From: Lethocerus indicus
Lineage: Eukaryota; Arthropoda; Insecta; Hemiptera; Belostomatidae
Assembly: GCA_019843655.1 (NCBI GenBank)
Contig: JACDQD010000004.1
Span: 10,168,001-10,232,000, forward strand
Direction: 5' to 3'
DNA: 64,000 nucleotides
In this document: positions 1-13,998 of the stretch, one piece after another
Layout: every line of letters starts with the position of its first letter
Position numbering within the stretch: position 1 is the first letter of the stretch
Program-made: the position numbers and the translations under genes
Notes under the pieces: model-generated
The model's database searches: none
What the model was told of the DNA's origin: nothing
The model's input: only the letters and a program-made list of their open reading frames with translations

Positions 1-2495
1 TTCCCCTTGCAGACGAAATAGTTACTAGTTAGTTAATTAGTTACTTGCATGATACGTAGAGACTGTGGGAAATATTTGTGGACTATCCTATCGTTGGTGT
101 TCGTTTTATTTTGGCCTAATTAAAACAGTTTATTGTCACGTAACTCTACTGCCCCAATCTGTGTGCGGACAGCTTTTTGGCAGTTTTACTGAGAAATATC
201 ACAAACCCTATTCTTGTGTTCTAACAGTTCACAAACCCACTTTGTCACGCCCGACCGCCGAAATATTTAGTCACGAAAACCCGTTTTAATGACGACGGGA
301 CACAAAAAAATGAATATTGCTACAATTAAAACAGCCCTCTTTTCCATATCAAAAGGTAAATAATGCCACTTCAGAATTATCCAGTTCTTTGAAATGGGAA
401 GAAAACTTTCTTTTAAAATACTGCTGAAATAAAAGGTCTTTTTAATGAGTTCTCCCTGCTTTTTATGAGATTTTTATCGTTGGCTTCCACTGTTCATCTG
501 CATGTATATCTAGTCACTTCCTATGAAACCGTTGTGTATATCATTCATCATTGTTGAAATAGCATTATGAAACTCAACGCAACAAAAACGTTTATTCGTT
601 CAATATTTACGTAAGGCAATATTCTTGAGTTTTTTTTATGCTTTCGCGTTTAATATGATGAATGTGATTGACTGACTGTCAAAATACGTTTTTTAATGAT
701 AGTGTTGCAACTTGATAATATAAAATAAAATTTACTCTTACCACAAAATTATAAATGATTTAGTATTGGTTTTTACCGCAACAATTCAACCATTCTGGTG
801 TGGTTTTTGATTTCGTTCACAATATCTTATTCCAAAAATCTCGTCTTCACCAATCTATTAAATGACCTACGAAATTATACCTGCATTTTGAATGCATTTT
901 GAGCGTGTCTATTGAAAGGTATCTACTGGGAATTTACATTTCTTAAAATCCCAAGATTGGAAAAGGTCACAAACTGTACATAAACGTACTATACATTGGG
1001 ATGACTAATGTCCACGAAAATAACTTCGACGAATATGAATAAATATTTTTGATGACGTAAACATTTTTCTCGCTAATACATCTTATTTCATAGGAGTCGA
1101 ACTCACCCCCCATCATTAAGTGGCCATTGTTTTTTTTTCTTGAACTTACAAAGGCTAAGAATAAACCTAATGTAATTTGCCAAAAGTAAAGGCCGAATGG
1201 CCCTCATGATAAATTCATTGCCTTCGTGCTAATTGCGATTAGATTTCCTATTTAATTCCTATTCACGCCACAGCAACGGGACCTTTTTTCTGAACATCGC
1301 GGTAAGTTCAAAACTGAAACTAAACAGTTGGTGAAAAATTCTATTTCTATCATCCAACCACGTTTAATCCATTTAGCGGTATCTTTGTCACAAAACCTGC
1401 TATAATATTGGTAAAATAAATAATATTGATTTTAAATGCCTGAAACATTGTTCATATTAATATCCTGGAATTAATTATCGGTTCAATTATCCGACCTTAG
1501 ATATCGTTTTTGTCAGGGTCTTAATTTTAGAGGTCTGGGGTAAAATATACCAAATTTCAAATGTGTCTGTGGAACAGCGGGGTTTATCTGCTGATCTGTA
1601 GTTAAAAGTGATCAATTTATTGAAAGTTTGAGTAATCAGTGATTTATGAAAATATCGAGTCCATCCATTTCCCCTCAGCCGGTTGTGGCAGGGCTTTTGG
1701 AGCGTGGACGGGGCTGGTTCATTCCAGTCTTGCGATGGATATCTGAATCCTAATTTGAAAATCAATCTGTCCTAATTACAAATACCAAGGTCAAGACCCC
1801 GAATATTTCAATGTCCTCACTCCTCCTCACTTCTTTTAGGATGTCTATGAATATTCTCCGACTCAATACCATTTCTGTGACCGCAGTGACGTTCGGTTGA
1901 ATCCTCCGAAAAGTTATCGCACGAAAACATCAGTTGACGTACCATTAGGAGGGGGGACGTCAAGAGTGATTAGGGGTTACGATTGTAAGACTGTGAATGA
2001 TCCTTTTAACGGGACTCGAATAGGTCTGTTTATCTGATGTTTCTTTCATTAATATTTTATTGTCTGGTTTCGATTGAAAAATCATTGACTAATTGAACTT
2101 TCATGTTACTAGAAAGCGACTTTTTCAGATTTCAGCTTGCGTTGAATTCATGCCGGGGTTTGGCGGATGTCACCTGCTATAATTAAAACTATTCCTCCGA
2201 TTTTTATGAGAGTAACAATTCTTTGGCATTGTCACTTAGCAGGCCATGCAGAGTTCGATTCCAGCTCCAGGGCTCTGTTATGACCCACGTTACATTCGTC
2301 CCAAATGATGAAATTACATTCACGCAACAGTTTAACTGTGCTCGGACCTGTTATAAAAAATATAAAAATAATTCTTAAAAAATATTTAAATCAATTACCG
2401 TAGATTTCATGTCTTTCTGTTTCCTCTCGCTGTTTTGGCCCCTGAGGGTGGCTCATGACGGTACTGTGGTTGTTGTGTATTTGTCGTGTGTATAA

Positions 2496-2500
<5 letters not shown>

Positions 2501-2545
<45 letters not shown>
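2501..2545. repeat. (TA)n microsatellite
   Basis: Perfect TA dinucleotide tract of about 22 units, about 85 bp before the 71-bp minisatellite. Confidence 0.95.
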
Positions 2546-2548
<3 letters not shown>

Positions 2549-2631
2549 TTGTTTATTTATTAAAATTTATTGAAAAAAGTTTATTTTTAGTAATGTAGTT
2601 AATCGCTGCAAGTGCACCCAACGAAAAACTA

Positions 2632-3008
2632 GCGCCCCCTGAGGGTGGTGCGGCAATGTACGTAACTAAAGTTCGTTGGGTGCACGAGCACCACGACGCT
2701 AGCGCCCTCCTGAGGGTGGCGCGGAGATGCACTCGACTAAAGTTCGTTGGGTGAACGTGCACCGCGACACTAGCGCCCCACTAAGGGTTGCGCGGAGATG
2801 CACTCGACTAAAGTTCGTTGGGTGAACGTGCACCGCGACGCTAGCGCCCCACTAAGGGATGCGCGGAGATGCACTCGACTAAAGTTCGTTGGGTGAACGT
2901 GCACCGCGACGCCAGCGCCCCACTTAGGGTGGCGTGGGGATGCGCTCGACTAAAGTTCGTTGGGTGCACGTGCACCGATTAACTAACGCCCCCCTGAGTG
3001 TGGTGCAA
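2632..3008. repeat. 71-bp minisatellite, about 5.3 units
   Basis: Units begin at 2632, 2702, 2773, 2844, 2915 and 2986, so the period is 71 bp (70 for the first). Each starts with a GCGCCC block, has a GAGGGTGG- or AAGGG-type block, and contains the near-invariant core ACTAAAGTTCGTTGGGTG followed by a GTGCACC-like motif. The sixth unit is truncated. A lone block matching the unit start (GCCCCTGAGGGTGGC) lies at about 2439-2453 on the other side of the TA tract, so the parent element may start near 2.43 kb. A reverse-complement piece of the same family lies at 17649-17757. Confidence 0.93.
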
Positions 3009-6000
3009 TAAAATCAATTACTTTCAATACCTTAAAAAACAGTTGGAGACAGCTTACAATAACCTAAACAAGAATTACGAATCGGGTGGTGACCTTCGTG
3101 CAAGAATACCTGACTTTGCTGCCGTCATGTTGTCGTGCGATGGTTCATTTAAAATAGTTCTGTATTGAATCGTTGAGTAAGCTCTAGCCCAACTAGTCAA
3201 TAATAGGAGGGGGTCTAAAAATATTCTGCTATTCCTTTGCCACAAGCAAAGTGCATTAATAGAAATATATATATGTTATTCAAAACTATTTAACCCCAAA
3301 AATCCAGTTGGGAGAACGAGTCTAGAAAGGTACATCAGGTAGTACTAAAAGTAAAACTTTCTCTCACTCCAATCATGAATTCGTCGAGTCAAATTCAGAG
3401 TAATAGAACTTAAAATTAATACATATTTCATTCGCAGGCCCCTGAGCCTAATCATTAGTGTTTACCTTATTGGATTATTATCAGAATGAGGTTGGTGATT
3501 CCACGAGAAGTGGGACTGATCTAGTCGCGCCAGTGAAAAAATTCAAAAGTCGTTTTAAAATTTTTTCTAAAAGCTTTCGTGCTTCAAAATGGCAATTCAT
3601 GCGCTCATCCCAGGGGGTGGCGTTTTATACATTGGCTTAAAATTGTTTATTCGGAAGACGCTTAATAGTCGCAGACAGGTATTTATGTCATTACGTTGTA
3701 AGACAGTGGCCACACCCTGCTGTCGGATTCATCTTTACCAATTAAAGGCCAAACCTGGTAATAACTGAATCAGCTGGGCCATTTCGAGCTGTATCCTGCG
3801 TTCATTTCAAATTCTTCTAATTGTGAGTGGCAGTCGTTCGAAAGTTACGAGGGCGAGTCGATCAAAGCTCGAGCCTCGATTTGCAAATGAAAAGATAACT
3901 TGATTGACGTAATGAAGAGGAAATTGACTTAGGAAATGGCATTCTGGGAGGATTTGTGCTACCACATTTAAATCAATGTCCCGAGTTTAATGCGCAAGAA
4001 TGCCGTAGCTTGAAAAACCCTGGAAAATAATAACCACTACTTATATTAAATCGAGGGGCAAAACGTAATAATAAGGAAACAAAATAGTAATTCAAATTCG
4101 GATTTTGACCCGGCTCGTAAAAATATACTTTAATACTTAATCATTGAAGTACTGATTTCACTTATATACCATGGTAATGACCTTAGCTTATTACCATATC
4201 CCTCAGTTTATTTTAGAATATACTGGATGTTTTCTTTCCCAGCGGCCCAGGTTTTAATGCGTGACAATGAAAACTGAGTGAAATCGCTATATTCATAATA
4301 ATATTACGATTATATTATTAGTGTTCATTGCTTCGATGCTAATGACTGATATATTCAACGAAGGATCACGTTTTTTAGTCGCTCGATAGACCCTATCGTG
4401 TATTACCGTGATTAGGTAGCTGTTGGTTTCGTAACCTTGGATCATCTTTTATCATACAGCGGAGGTGGTACAGAATTGGTGGGTGGCGATTGGATAAAAA
4501 GTGTTTTGTCCCTATTGGTTAAGTGTATTTGATAGAAATGGGGAGGGGACTGTGTTGTCACGCGAAGCCGTCACTTGAAAAAAAAAACCTCCACAGCCGT
4601 CCCCTAATGACCGCTTCCTTATTCCAATTCTCCTCTTCCCTTTCTCTACCTCAAGGTCGGTCGACAACCTTCGACGTCACGGTTTATAACTGTAGCCGCA
4701 AGAAAACACTTTTTCTGTTTCTCCTTTCATGTTCTATTCGCTTCGGTTATATATAAAACGCTGGCTCATACCACAATACACATTTTATATTAAGGTTTAA
4801 ATTAGGAAACGTCCTATATATCCAGTAGAGACGATATCAACCATTCGGAAGACCTATCCTAAAGCAGGCTATCCCTGACCCCCAACGATGAGGCGTTCGC
4901 GTTGTCTACTGAATGTGGGAGAAACCTGGTCGAAGGAAAAGCGTAGTCCACTTGTCTTCAGACTGTGGATAAAGTTATTACTACAATAGATATAATCAAC
5001 AAAACAACAAAAAAGTTTAATTTACACTAGAGAATACAAGTCATTTTGACTCGGTACAGAAAATAAGGCCGATGCTTATTTATAATGAATTCCATTCACT
5101 GCGATATCTCCCGAAATTCATTTTTCATTATCCCTTTCAAAAAATAACTCGGAATTGTATGTTTCTACCTCTTTTTTAATAACCCTTATTCTTCATTAAT
5201 TTTTCCTTAAGTTACATTGTTACAATTACTAGTTCAAGTATCATACAAATTGTACGAACAGATTCTATTCAACCGAGACCTATTTTCTGGACGTATTTGG
5301 CCTCGAGAAGTATTAATGACACCGAACTTTTTGACAGGAAACAAATCAAAATTTGTCCTAATCAGTTTATAAATTATCAGCATATTATGGACTACATTAC
5401 GGGATATCTAACATCTGAAGGTAGGACAAACGACCTTCGGCCCCCTGCCGGTCGAAAACTCCGCTGTAGATGAAAAAAGTTTTCTCGACTTTCGAGATAC
5501 GGTGAACGCTACAAGTGATCGGGCCGATAGCAATTATTGTACGCTCGGCCTTCTCTGTGATTTGGGCCACCCGAAAAACACGGCTGAGATTTAAAGCCCT
5601 CAATCTCACATCGCTTTGTTACTCTTCTTTTAAAGCACTATCGATGAAACGTGTTTTACATGACCCGCAATGAAAATCCCGTAGAAAGCAAATGTAGTTA
5701 TTTAAAATTCTCTAGACCACCAAGTCAGGTTAAACGATCAAAAGGAAATTTACTACGCAATAAGAAGAAGTCTTAATGCTGAAAATTCTTCTTACAAATT
5801 AAAGTCAACGCTGTCTACCTTCACGGAAGGGGATGAAACAAATGGTCTATTTAAGATGCTTATGGGTAAACACATAAGCAATGCATCAGCGCTAATGTAT
5901 GTTACGTTAATATTGCAGCAACAAATTCCCGATTATACATACAGTCAGTATTGTCATTTTTATGCTATGCGGGCGAAAAATCCTCAGAATGTAGAATGTT

Positions 6001-9000
6001 CCGATCTATTAACGAATAAATTTAACCCATGAAGTAATCAACTTGAACCCATAAAGTAATCAACGTACCATTTAAATAAATAGATATTATTTAAATACAT
6101 TCCAGCTGACACCACAGCCTCACACTTATGTTCTTTACCAAAACCCAGTACTTTTTGGGCTCCAGCTCGTACAAACTGAATTACACACAAACGTGTAACA
6201 CTGAATGCTCGGGGGCAGAAAATGGCAGATCCACTAAGAAATAATGTGTGGTCATGTGACACTCATGTGAGAGTACTTTTCGACAGCCCAACATAATTGA
6301 ATCAATTCGCTACAATTGGTAACATGGAATGGAACGCTCTCCCCTTTGGTGGTGTTCCAGTCAGTCACTGGACTAAAACGCCCGTTCGGGTTTTCTTCGT
6401 TCTCGTGAGGTGTCCCGGGAATGCATCTCTTGCTTATGCGGGCCTTCGCAGGTTTTATCTTTCCACAAACTATTAAAATTAAACGGTCATTAACACGATC
6501 ACGTTACGTAAGCCGGCTAGCGTCACGCGAACCTCATTTTTCCATTTTATCGTAGCAACCAAATCGCCCTTAGAGAGGCCGCCGGCGGAACTTATTACTA
6601 CAATTAAGCGCGTTGTTACCCGGGGTTAACTTGGGCCGATAATAGTATCACATACAAATAAGGGGATATTTCGTTGGGATTTTGACTTTGTGGGGAGGGG
6701 GGTGTCCTATTTTAAAGCGACCCTCGCCGATCTTATCGAGATCCTCCGACTAGATTAAATGCACTGCCCAGTTTGGTCCGATTGTGTTCAACTTGTGTTT
6801 AACAAACGAGCGACTATGAAGTAGTGCCAGACAGGCATTAGGCTACTAGCCGGACATTTATAACAGGACTAATAATACAATATTATTCATCTAAAGGTCG
6901 ATCTAGATATTGTCGCATTATGGCCAAGAAACTCTCATCCAGATATATCGAAAGCACATTTTAATATGCTTTTCATATGACTGTAACTGTATTTAATTCG
7001 TAGATTGTAAAAAAATCATTGGTGCGATCTTCGTTGATTTTGTTTTTATGACTGGTCTTCTATTTATAAGACAGAAGATCGCAAAAATTATGAAATTCTA
7101 AACATTTGAATGATAATGTATCTTTTTATAAGTTTTTTAACGGTAGCGTATATTATAGATATTATAAGCGTATATTTTTATATCTTCTACGGTTATCGTG
7201 TTGGCCGATAATATTTTCAATTTTCTTAACTCGGAAGAAATACAATATTTGTTGGATTATAACCAGACATCCGATTTTTACACGGACGCCAAATGGCGCC
7301 GATGACACTATCCTAACCAATTTCCGCTGAAATAATAAAATAGAGTTTAATACATTCACAACAGCCAAATAAGTAGCCCAACGCTCGTTCCCGTGGGTAT
7401 GAACAACGTATATTGGACGGCGAAGGTATAGTGCATCGGGCTAGCAGTAATAAATATGTCGTTACGCTGTAATTTACAAGCACTTCCGTAAAAGAGGGCC
7501 GCGATCAAAGAACTCTCGAAGGACATAGTACGTAATAACGGGCGGGATCGTGTAATTGGATATTAGCGGGCTGATAAGTGGGCCCACTTTTTGTTTTTCG
7601 GATGTCGGCTCCATCTTCAGCATGAAAGGGGGCGTTTGCATGGTTGTCGGTCGTTAACGAAAACCAAAAAGAAAGTCCAGTAACATATTCGCCCCATGTT
7701 TTTTATTCGCTTTCCTCGCTGAAAGGTGACCTCGTTCCGCTCTAGAAAATGGGACGGCCGGAACCGGCGGCGACGCTTTTTAAAGAAATAATTAAAACGA
7801 TACCGCGGATTTCATTTCAGCGAGCAGTTTGTCAAGGGGCGGCAGAGGCGGGGAGGCGGCCGACCCGTACCCTATCTCTAATATCCCGGCCAGAAATAAA
7901 CCGGTTAAAGGGCGTTAATTGCCACACAGCGGTTTCAACGACTATAAAAATAAACGGAATTCCCCTTTCGCCATCGATTTTAATTACGAGCGTACCACCT
8001 TTTCCGAAAATGTCGTCTCCTTTGTCTTCGGCAACTTCGGGTAACAGTATCATTTTCTTTCCCATTGCTAAAATTATAATATCCAAATGTACGGTAGTAT
8101 TGACATACAATGTATGGAATAACTAGGCCATCTTTCGCGGTATCGCGTAAGGCCTATCGGGGTGATTAATGGGCCCTGATGTACTATATTTTATGTAATA
8201 TATTAACGAGTATATTATATTAACATGTAATATATTAACGTGTCCTGAGGGGTGTTGTTGGTTGCCTATATACATTCCTGTGTATATTTTCTATATCTAG
8301 GGTGCAGGTAATGCGACCTGTTTGCAAATGTGAAGATCCAGAATGCGAACGACCCCAATAAATGGAATTTGGAGCAAGACTAATTGCAATAATTGCCTGT
8401 CATCTATATTTGTTAAGGAGGGTGGATGGCGCGTGCAACGGAGAGAATAGATAGATCCGGGACATTACAAGTTCCGTTTACATGTCGGCGAAGGATGAAT
8501 CAATTTACAGAAACAACCCCAATTCTTGACCGAGGTTAACCTCGATGCATTTTTAAAAGATTTCAGCTCTTGTGCCGCAGCAACATTTATACCGAAGGGA
8601 CTGAACCGCTACACATCCGTTTCTAATTCTTCTTTATTACTTTCCCCTGAGGAAAGTTATTTATCCCTTTTTTTTAACTTCACCAGAACTGCCCTACATT
8701 GCAAACACCCGTTCGCCCATTCAATTTATTGGACACACATCGCTTAACTGTTACTAATCGCATTTACATATCTTACTTACATCGGTTTTCCAAAACGGGA
8801 TTTATTCCTGTTTAATTATTCCGGCTATACATTATCCGTACATTGTATCGGGTGCACACGTCTGCTTTAGTAAATAAAATCATTCTTTCTGCGAATGTAA
8901 TTTATCAGGACACGAGGTAAATGCTATTTTGCATTGTTAATGAATACAACTATGAAATCGTTCTACGGGTATATCAGGCTTCACACGTCAGAGATTTATC

Positions 9001-9218
9001 ACGGGGTCTTAATCGTTTAATAAGACGTCTTAATACTGCGTCCGCCAAAATGAATTTTCGATTTCATCCCCGACGTAGCTTTTGAATAATAATAATTCCA
9101 ACGATTTCTTGAGTGTAACCAATGAACACCCAAAACTATCGACCCGTCCACGTGCGTAATAGCCAACTCCATGAGAGTTTTAGCGGTCTAACTGTACGAT
9201 TGGGAGTATGAAAGATAA

Positions 9219-9246
<28 letters not shown>
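9219..9246. repeat. (TG)n microsatellite
   Basis: Perfect TG tract of 14 units in gene-free DNA. Confidence 0.95.
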
Positions 9247-9250
<4 letters not shown>

Positions 9251-11345
9251 TTCCATGTGAAGTGGAAAAAATAAACTCTAGTAGAATTTCAACTATCCTA
9301 CAAGTTTTAAAAACATTGGAAATTGCACCGTGGTCATCACGCACGCGTTTTTTGTCGATTTATTATGTGTTGGACTGATGGATTGTTGCTCGCTTGCACG
9401 CAGCAACAATTTAGTGTTACACGACCGTACCTGAGGTTACGGGAAAGTTTTGCCGCGAACGGACAATTCGCAGGAAGGTCTCTTTCCCAGCGAAGCACTA
9501 TCCCTGGACAAGTGAATAAGAGCTCCTCTCGCTTCCCTCTGCGAGATTTCTCCAAGAAGAACGCCTCCACCTGGTGGGACAGGGACAGGCTGCTTTGCTC
9601 GGAAACGAGGAAAAGTCTCCGTAACGAAGACTCGCGGGTAGGATACCAATGATGAAAATTTCACTGTGAAATTTCTAACCTTCCCCGTAAACGCTTTGGT
9701 CCTGCCGCAAAACGGCTAAATATTCATAATGTTACCCACTTTGGAAGTGAAACAAATCGAAACGACCGAATCGTGACGAAGGTGAATGTATCAGTCACAC
9801 GATTCGAACCGCGTACTTTACCCCAAACATCCTTCCAGGGGGGCGGAAACATCACGCGACCCCCTGCAGGGAAAACCGTCACTCCATTTCAATCTATAGG
9901 CGAGGCTTTCTCCGTTAAACGACCGCGGTCTCTCTTTTCCGAGTTTTCTTAAGGGGACACGCGTGGCCTGGGTTTCGTGACCCCCCTCTCGCCCCTTTCG
10001 ACCGTCCACAACCGCAAAGAATTCATTAAGATTCGAAGTGAAATAAAAGCAGCGGCGGTGGAGGTCGATACTCGGGGCGCGGACTCAGTAGGTTTATGAC
10101 CGTTGTTGTTATTCGCAAAGCTGTTATCCCGAATACGCGCTGTTTTAAGCCAGAGGTTGACGAGTCAGTACTGAGAGCAGAACTCTCGCAAACGCCGAAT
10201 AGAATGGAGAATCAAATAACAAAAAAATTAATACGCGCTGTTCTAATCCCGGGAGTGGAGTAGAAGATGGGCTTGGGACGAGAAAGGCGACGGGGAAAAT
10301 TGAGAGGAGGGTCGTTAATTTGGGGTTACAGTTAACTAGGCTGGCATTACCATACGGGGTCATGCGTCCCCATTCTACATTACACAGCGGACCCTCGAGG
10401 CCAAAATCGGCCATATAACAACCTCACTCGCCCCAAAAATAACTCTCGACCATCGCCCGCTAATAAATCCTATAAACATTTCCTTAGCCGACATTGGAAA
10501 ATGACATAATGAGTCAGAGATCGAAATGAAAACTTCATCAAACCATTTATTAGTAGTTATGTTTCTTGTATAATAATCATGGGACCATCCATGATGACGG
10601 TCAATAGAGGGTTCATCTTTCTGATCCCGCATCCTTGGTTCCGCGCTACATTGGTTGTCATTTCCCAAACGTCGGTAGTACATTTCTTTTTGTAAAATTA
10701 ACAGTTATTGAGAGTAACGGTGTGGTGATAGCGTTGGCAGGCGTCAAGATGTTTCTTAATGACGTTCACTTATAATTTTATATTGCCTGTGATATAGGCC
10801 CGGCAGAGTTTAGTAGCATTTTCCGGTGACAAGTGGAATTGTAAATATCAATTTACAATCTACTTGGGTACAAATTTTCAATTTCACATCACCTGTTCTA
10901 GTTATCGTTTTCCTGCTATTTCTTCTGCTTAGTTGTTTCTCACAACGGTAATTCCTGTATAAGTCTATGTATTCGATATGAATACAATATGGGGGAGTAG
11001 AATCGATGATTCTAAGCCTGAAGAGAGGCCACTACTCCGGAACCGGCGAGTTTCTTGCCCCCGAATATCTTAAACTCGCTGGAATATTTTATTAGCCGTT
11101 GGCTACTAATCTTCTTGCTTTCATCTCGCAACCATAAATTTTCTGAATTCGCCTTAATCAGATTCGGCCGAGACTCTGTATTGTAACACATACAAAATAT
11201 TTACCGAATATAAATTGAACAAATTGTTAAATTGCCTCCTTTCGTAATTATAACAGCCGTTATTATTAATGAGAATTTCAACGCTGCATGCACCTTTCTT
11301 CAGAGGGAGGACAAACAAGTCAGAAATAAATTTAGTTTGAGTGCC

Positions 11346-11408
11346 TGGTGATACTAAACCCGACAAACAGAGTATTGTCGGTTTGCCGCATAATAGCGCC
11401 GTATCGCT
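11346..11408 (+). repeat. Short dispersed element, copy 1
   Basis: Shares the core GAGTATTG, then TTTGCCGCAT, then TAGCGCCGTAT with a second copy near 14371-14433 in the same orientation. The upstream GTGATAC and GACAAA blocks are also shared. Function unknown; it could be a small mobile-element remnant or a repeated regulatory site. Confidence 0.6.
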
Positions 11409-13530
11409 GGTACGGCCTAACAATAGGCGACGGAATACATTTTTGCATTCTCTGAACTGATGTTAATATTGCGATTAATTAATACATTTTTAATAAATGC
11501 ACACTGTGCGTCTTTCATTTCAAGTTGTATCGGTCATCGGAAAACCTAATGGAATGTTACAGAAAACTGTTACTCCATTTGGGACAGACTACTTAATTAT
11601 GGAAAATGTAGGTTTGTCCTCGCTTTCCTTGAACAGGAATCTTTCAATTATTAAGAAAACATTACCTGGCCGTTATTGATAACGAATTTTCCACGATATA
11701 TTTTCCACACTATTATCAGTTCCAATTGCGTCACTATATAGTCTACTATTCGACGTCGCCTCTAATAGAATGCCGTCGGCAAAGTCATGTGCCGTCTTTC
11801 GCAACATGATTCAACCAAGAACCGGTTACCGGCATGAAAGGAAACCATGAACCAAATACCCGATACCGGGTCAGATTAAAGAGCCGGCATGGCACTCTTT
11901 TTTCACGGCGTATTGCTGCATATTCTGTTTGAATAAACGGAATTAAATTAAACCACGGAGCCGCCAACCGCCCGAGGAATGTAGTCCAAAATTAGCCCAG
12001 CTAATTGTATGCATTCGAAACACATTGGGAATCAATTGGAACTCAACCGGTCCGCCAGTCTATTCCGTCTCTTTTAATTAAATGCAACGAATAAATAAAT
12101 ATATATCCACCGACAATGTCACGACATTATTACGATTTTTAATGACAAACCCATGATATTAATACAATAACTGATTTCTTCCGGATCCTCACTGGTGTAT
12201 ATCCTGGTGAAAAAATAAGGCTTTTAGAAAATTTTTCCAGGGCGTGGGCCATTTAAAAAAATTTAACTCCACGCAACCGTTTAAGTCAGTTCGACCGAAA
12301 TCCGTGGAAATGCGGTCAAGTTTATAAAACTCTAAACTGATAAAAGCCACGATACGGCGGACCTGAATAGCATTAACAAATGGAAAATACGAAATAATAT
12401 TATTATGTTCGATATTTTGTTATAAAAGGGAAACTATCCCAAATGTAGGACGCGGGGCGCATAACTAAGTTATCTTGGTTCACCATCTATCATCTGATAT
12501 ATCTAAGAAATTCACTGTTGTAAACCTTTTCGCTCGTTCAGTTTCCATTTTTTGCCTTTTTAGTCCATAAATCCAAATATTCCAAGTATTATTTCTATGG
12601 AATTTCAAGAACCCCATCATTCGGAGATTAAAACTGTTTTCTCTACATTTACAGTTGGTAGTTGACGCGTACTATAATCACTATACCTTTAGTGTACTTA
12701 AAAATTATCGAAATTAAATATGTTGAACATCAATTAACAAATATTTCTTCTAGCAAAAACAATATGAATAATAATATGATATAACATAATGAATTATAAA
12801 ATAATTTAATATTTTTCTACCTACGCATTATGTTATTATATATAATGTATATTATAATATATGATGATATACATATGACATATACAACATATGAGGTCGG
12901 TTATGTTATTTTTTGGTCTCATTTTTATAACGAAAACATATATGTATGTATTGTGCGTTAGGACACAAAACTTTGTGCGGTTTTTGGAGGGGGTTGAGAC
13001 GGAGTCTGTAGGTAAAAATGAGGTAAAAATGTCAGTAGTGCCGACCTTAAATATTTCGGGAGGGTGGTTTTTGCCGACGGTGGTCCTATTTAGAGCAGCG
13101 GCAACCTTGGTAAACTGTCGCCCAGCCCCCCTCATCCCGTATTTTGCCCGTTCATCGATCGGTGGATTATTTTATTTATTAATTTTTTTCTTCTTCCTCC
13201 ACCGCCGCCTTCTCTTCCCACCGCAGCCGGCACTGGTCTCGGTTAGTCAGGCGGGGTGGAGGTAGCGGGGGGGGGGAGACTACATATTCATGGTTGCTGC
13301 GGCTGAGGTGGTGGTGGTGTTGTTGTTGAACAATGAAGGAGGCCGTGAATATTAATGGGGGACGGTGGATGGCACGCCAAGGTCACCCCCGCCACCCTCC
13401 ACCGGCGTGGCTGGCCTTCAATCCTGGCCCTCGCTCTTTCTTAAACTTAATACGACCCGGAGGTTCGGTACTTCTCCACAGTTGCACAGTCCATCGCCGG
13501 CTCGCATCGGTCCAGTGTCTTCCTACGTAG

Positions 13531-13599
13531 TTTGTTCTGGGTTACCCGACAATGGACGCCGCTTTCGTTCCCATATCCCTGCCGGTCTTCGACGATTTC
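13531..13599 (+). CDS. DCX-EMAP mini-exon A (alternative first or mutually exclusive)
   Basis: An ATG at 13552 opens a 16-codon frame, MDAAFVPISLPVFDDF, that runs directly into a strong GTAAGT donor at 13600. A near-identical mini-exon lies 470 bp downstream. The frame ends in phase 0, the phase needed by the DCX-EMAP exon at 19081. An in-frame TAG at 13528-13530 follows a pyrimidine-rich stretch (CCAGTGTCTTCCTACGTAG). The unit may therefore be a first coding exon starting at the ATG, or an internal exon starting at 13531 with that TAG as part of its acceptor. GC-rich DNA just upstream favours a promoter and first exon. Linkage to DCX-EMAP is inferred from strand, phase and position. Confidence 0.5.
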
Positions 13600-13998
13600 G
13601 TAAGTTGAACAGATCATATATAATAGAGCGTCGCGTTATTTTTCCTTAACAAAAGTTCGGTCCTCGATGGTTATTATAGACGCCGTGTATAATTTGGACA
13701 TTGCTTTTTATACTCGTACGCTGAGTATCGGATGTGTGAGATTCGATCGACTCGATCTCATCTTTCATTTTCATTTGCTCGTTTAACATTTTCTCCGATT
13801 CGTGTTGTTTTTTGACGTTAAACTCTAACAAAATTCGTCGGCTAATATTGTACAAAGGCCGGGGTAGTTAGCGCTACCTCCACCAAATACGGGCATAAAT
13901 GCGTTGAAACTCTGTTTGCGGGATAGCCCTGTCACGGTCGGTTACGAGATGGCTGGCAACATATGCAATCTCCGTTAACTCAAATCTTACTTTCGTAG

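Larger units (their letters stand above)
1..13530. other. Gene-free upstream region
   Basis: No exon in this stretch could be tied to a known protein on either strand. Open frames are short (at most about 125 codons), lack family motifs and often overlap each other antisense. The DNA is comparatively rich in CG dinucleotides. It holds a TA tract, a 71-bp minisatellite, a TG tract and one copy of a short dispersed element near 11346-11408. A GC-rich, CpG-containing patch at about 13070-13540 lies just before the first mini-exon and could be a promoter with 5' UTR. The stretch may be intergenic, or may hold far upstream exons of DCX-EMAP, such as a first doublecortin domain, that I could not find. 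Confidence 0.5.

Noticed and set aside
2221..2290. Possible tRNA gene around GAGTTCGATTCC
   Set aside because: Only the B box fits; no cloverleaf, anticodon arm or matching A box could be drawn. At best a SINE remnant.
7749..8126. 125-codon plus-strand frame with a long antisense frame opposite
   Set aside because: Both strands are open at once, which is typical of locally GC-rich DNA by chance; no recognisable domain.
9323..9664. Overlapping frames of 75-109 codons on both strands
   Set aside because: No motif or splice context and mutually overlapping; treated as chance.
12891..13265. 124-codon plus-strand frame just before the mini-exons
   Set aside because: Hydrophobic and low-complexity (a Phe run from a T-rich stretch) with no homology signal. 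It might be 5' UTR of a mini-exon transcript but is not a credible protein.
13646..13855. 69-codon minus-strand frame rich in Lys/Glu/Met lying between the two mini-exons
   Set aside because: It looks coiled-coil-like but begins in a region with no promoter or splice signal, and only length and composition support it.
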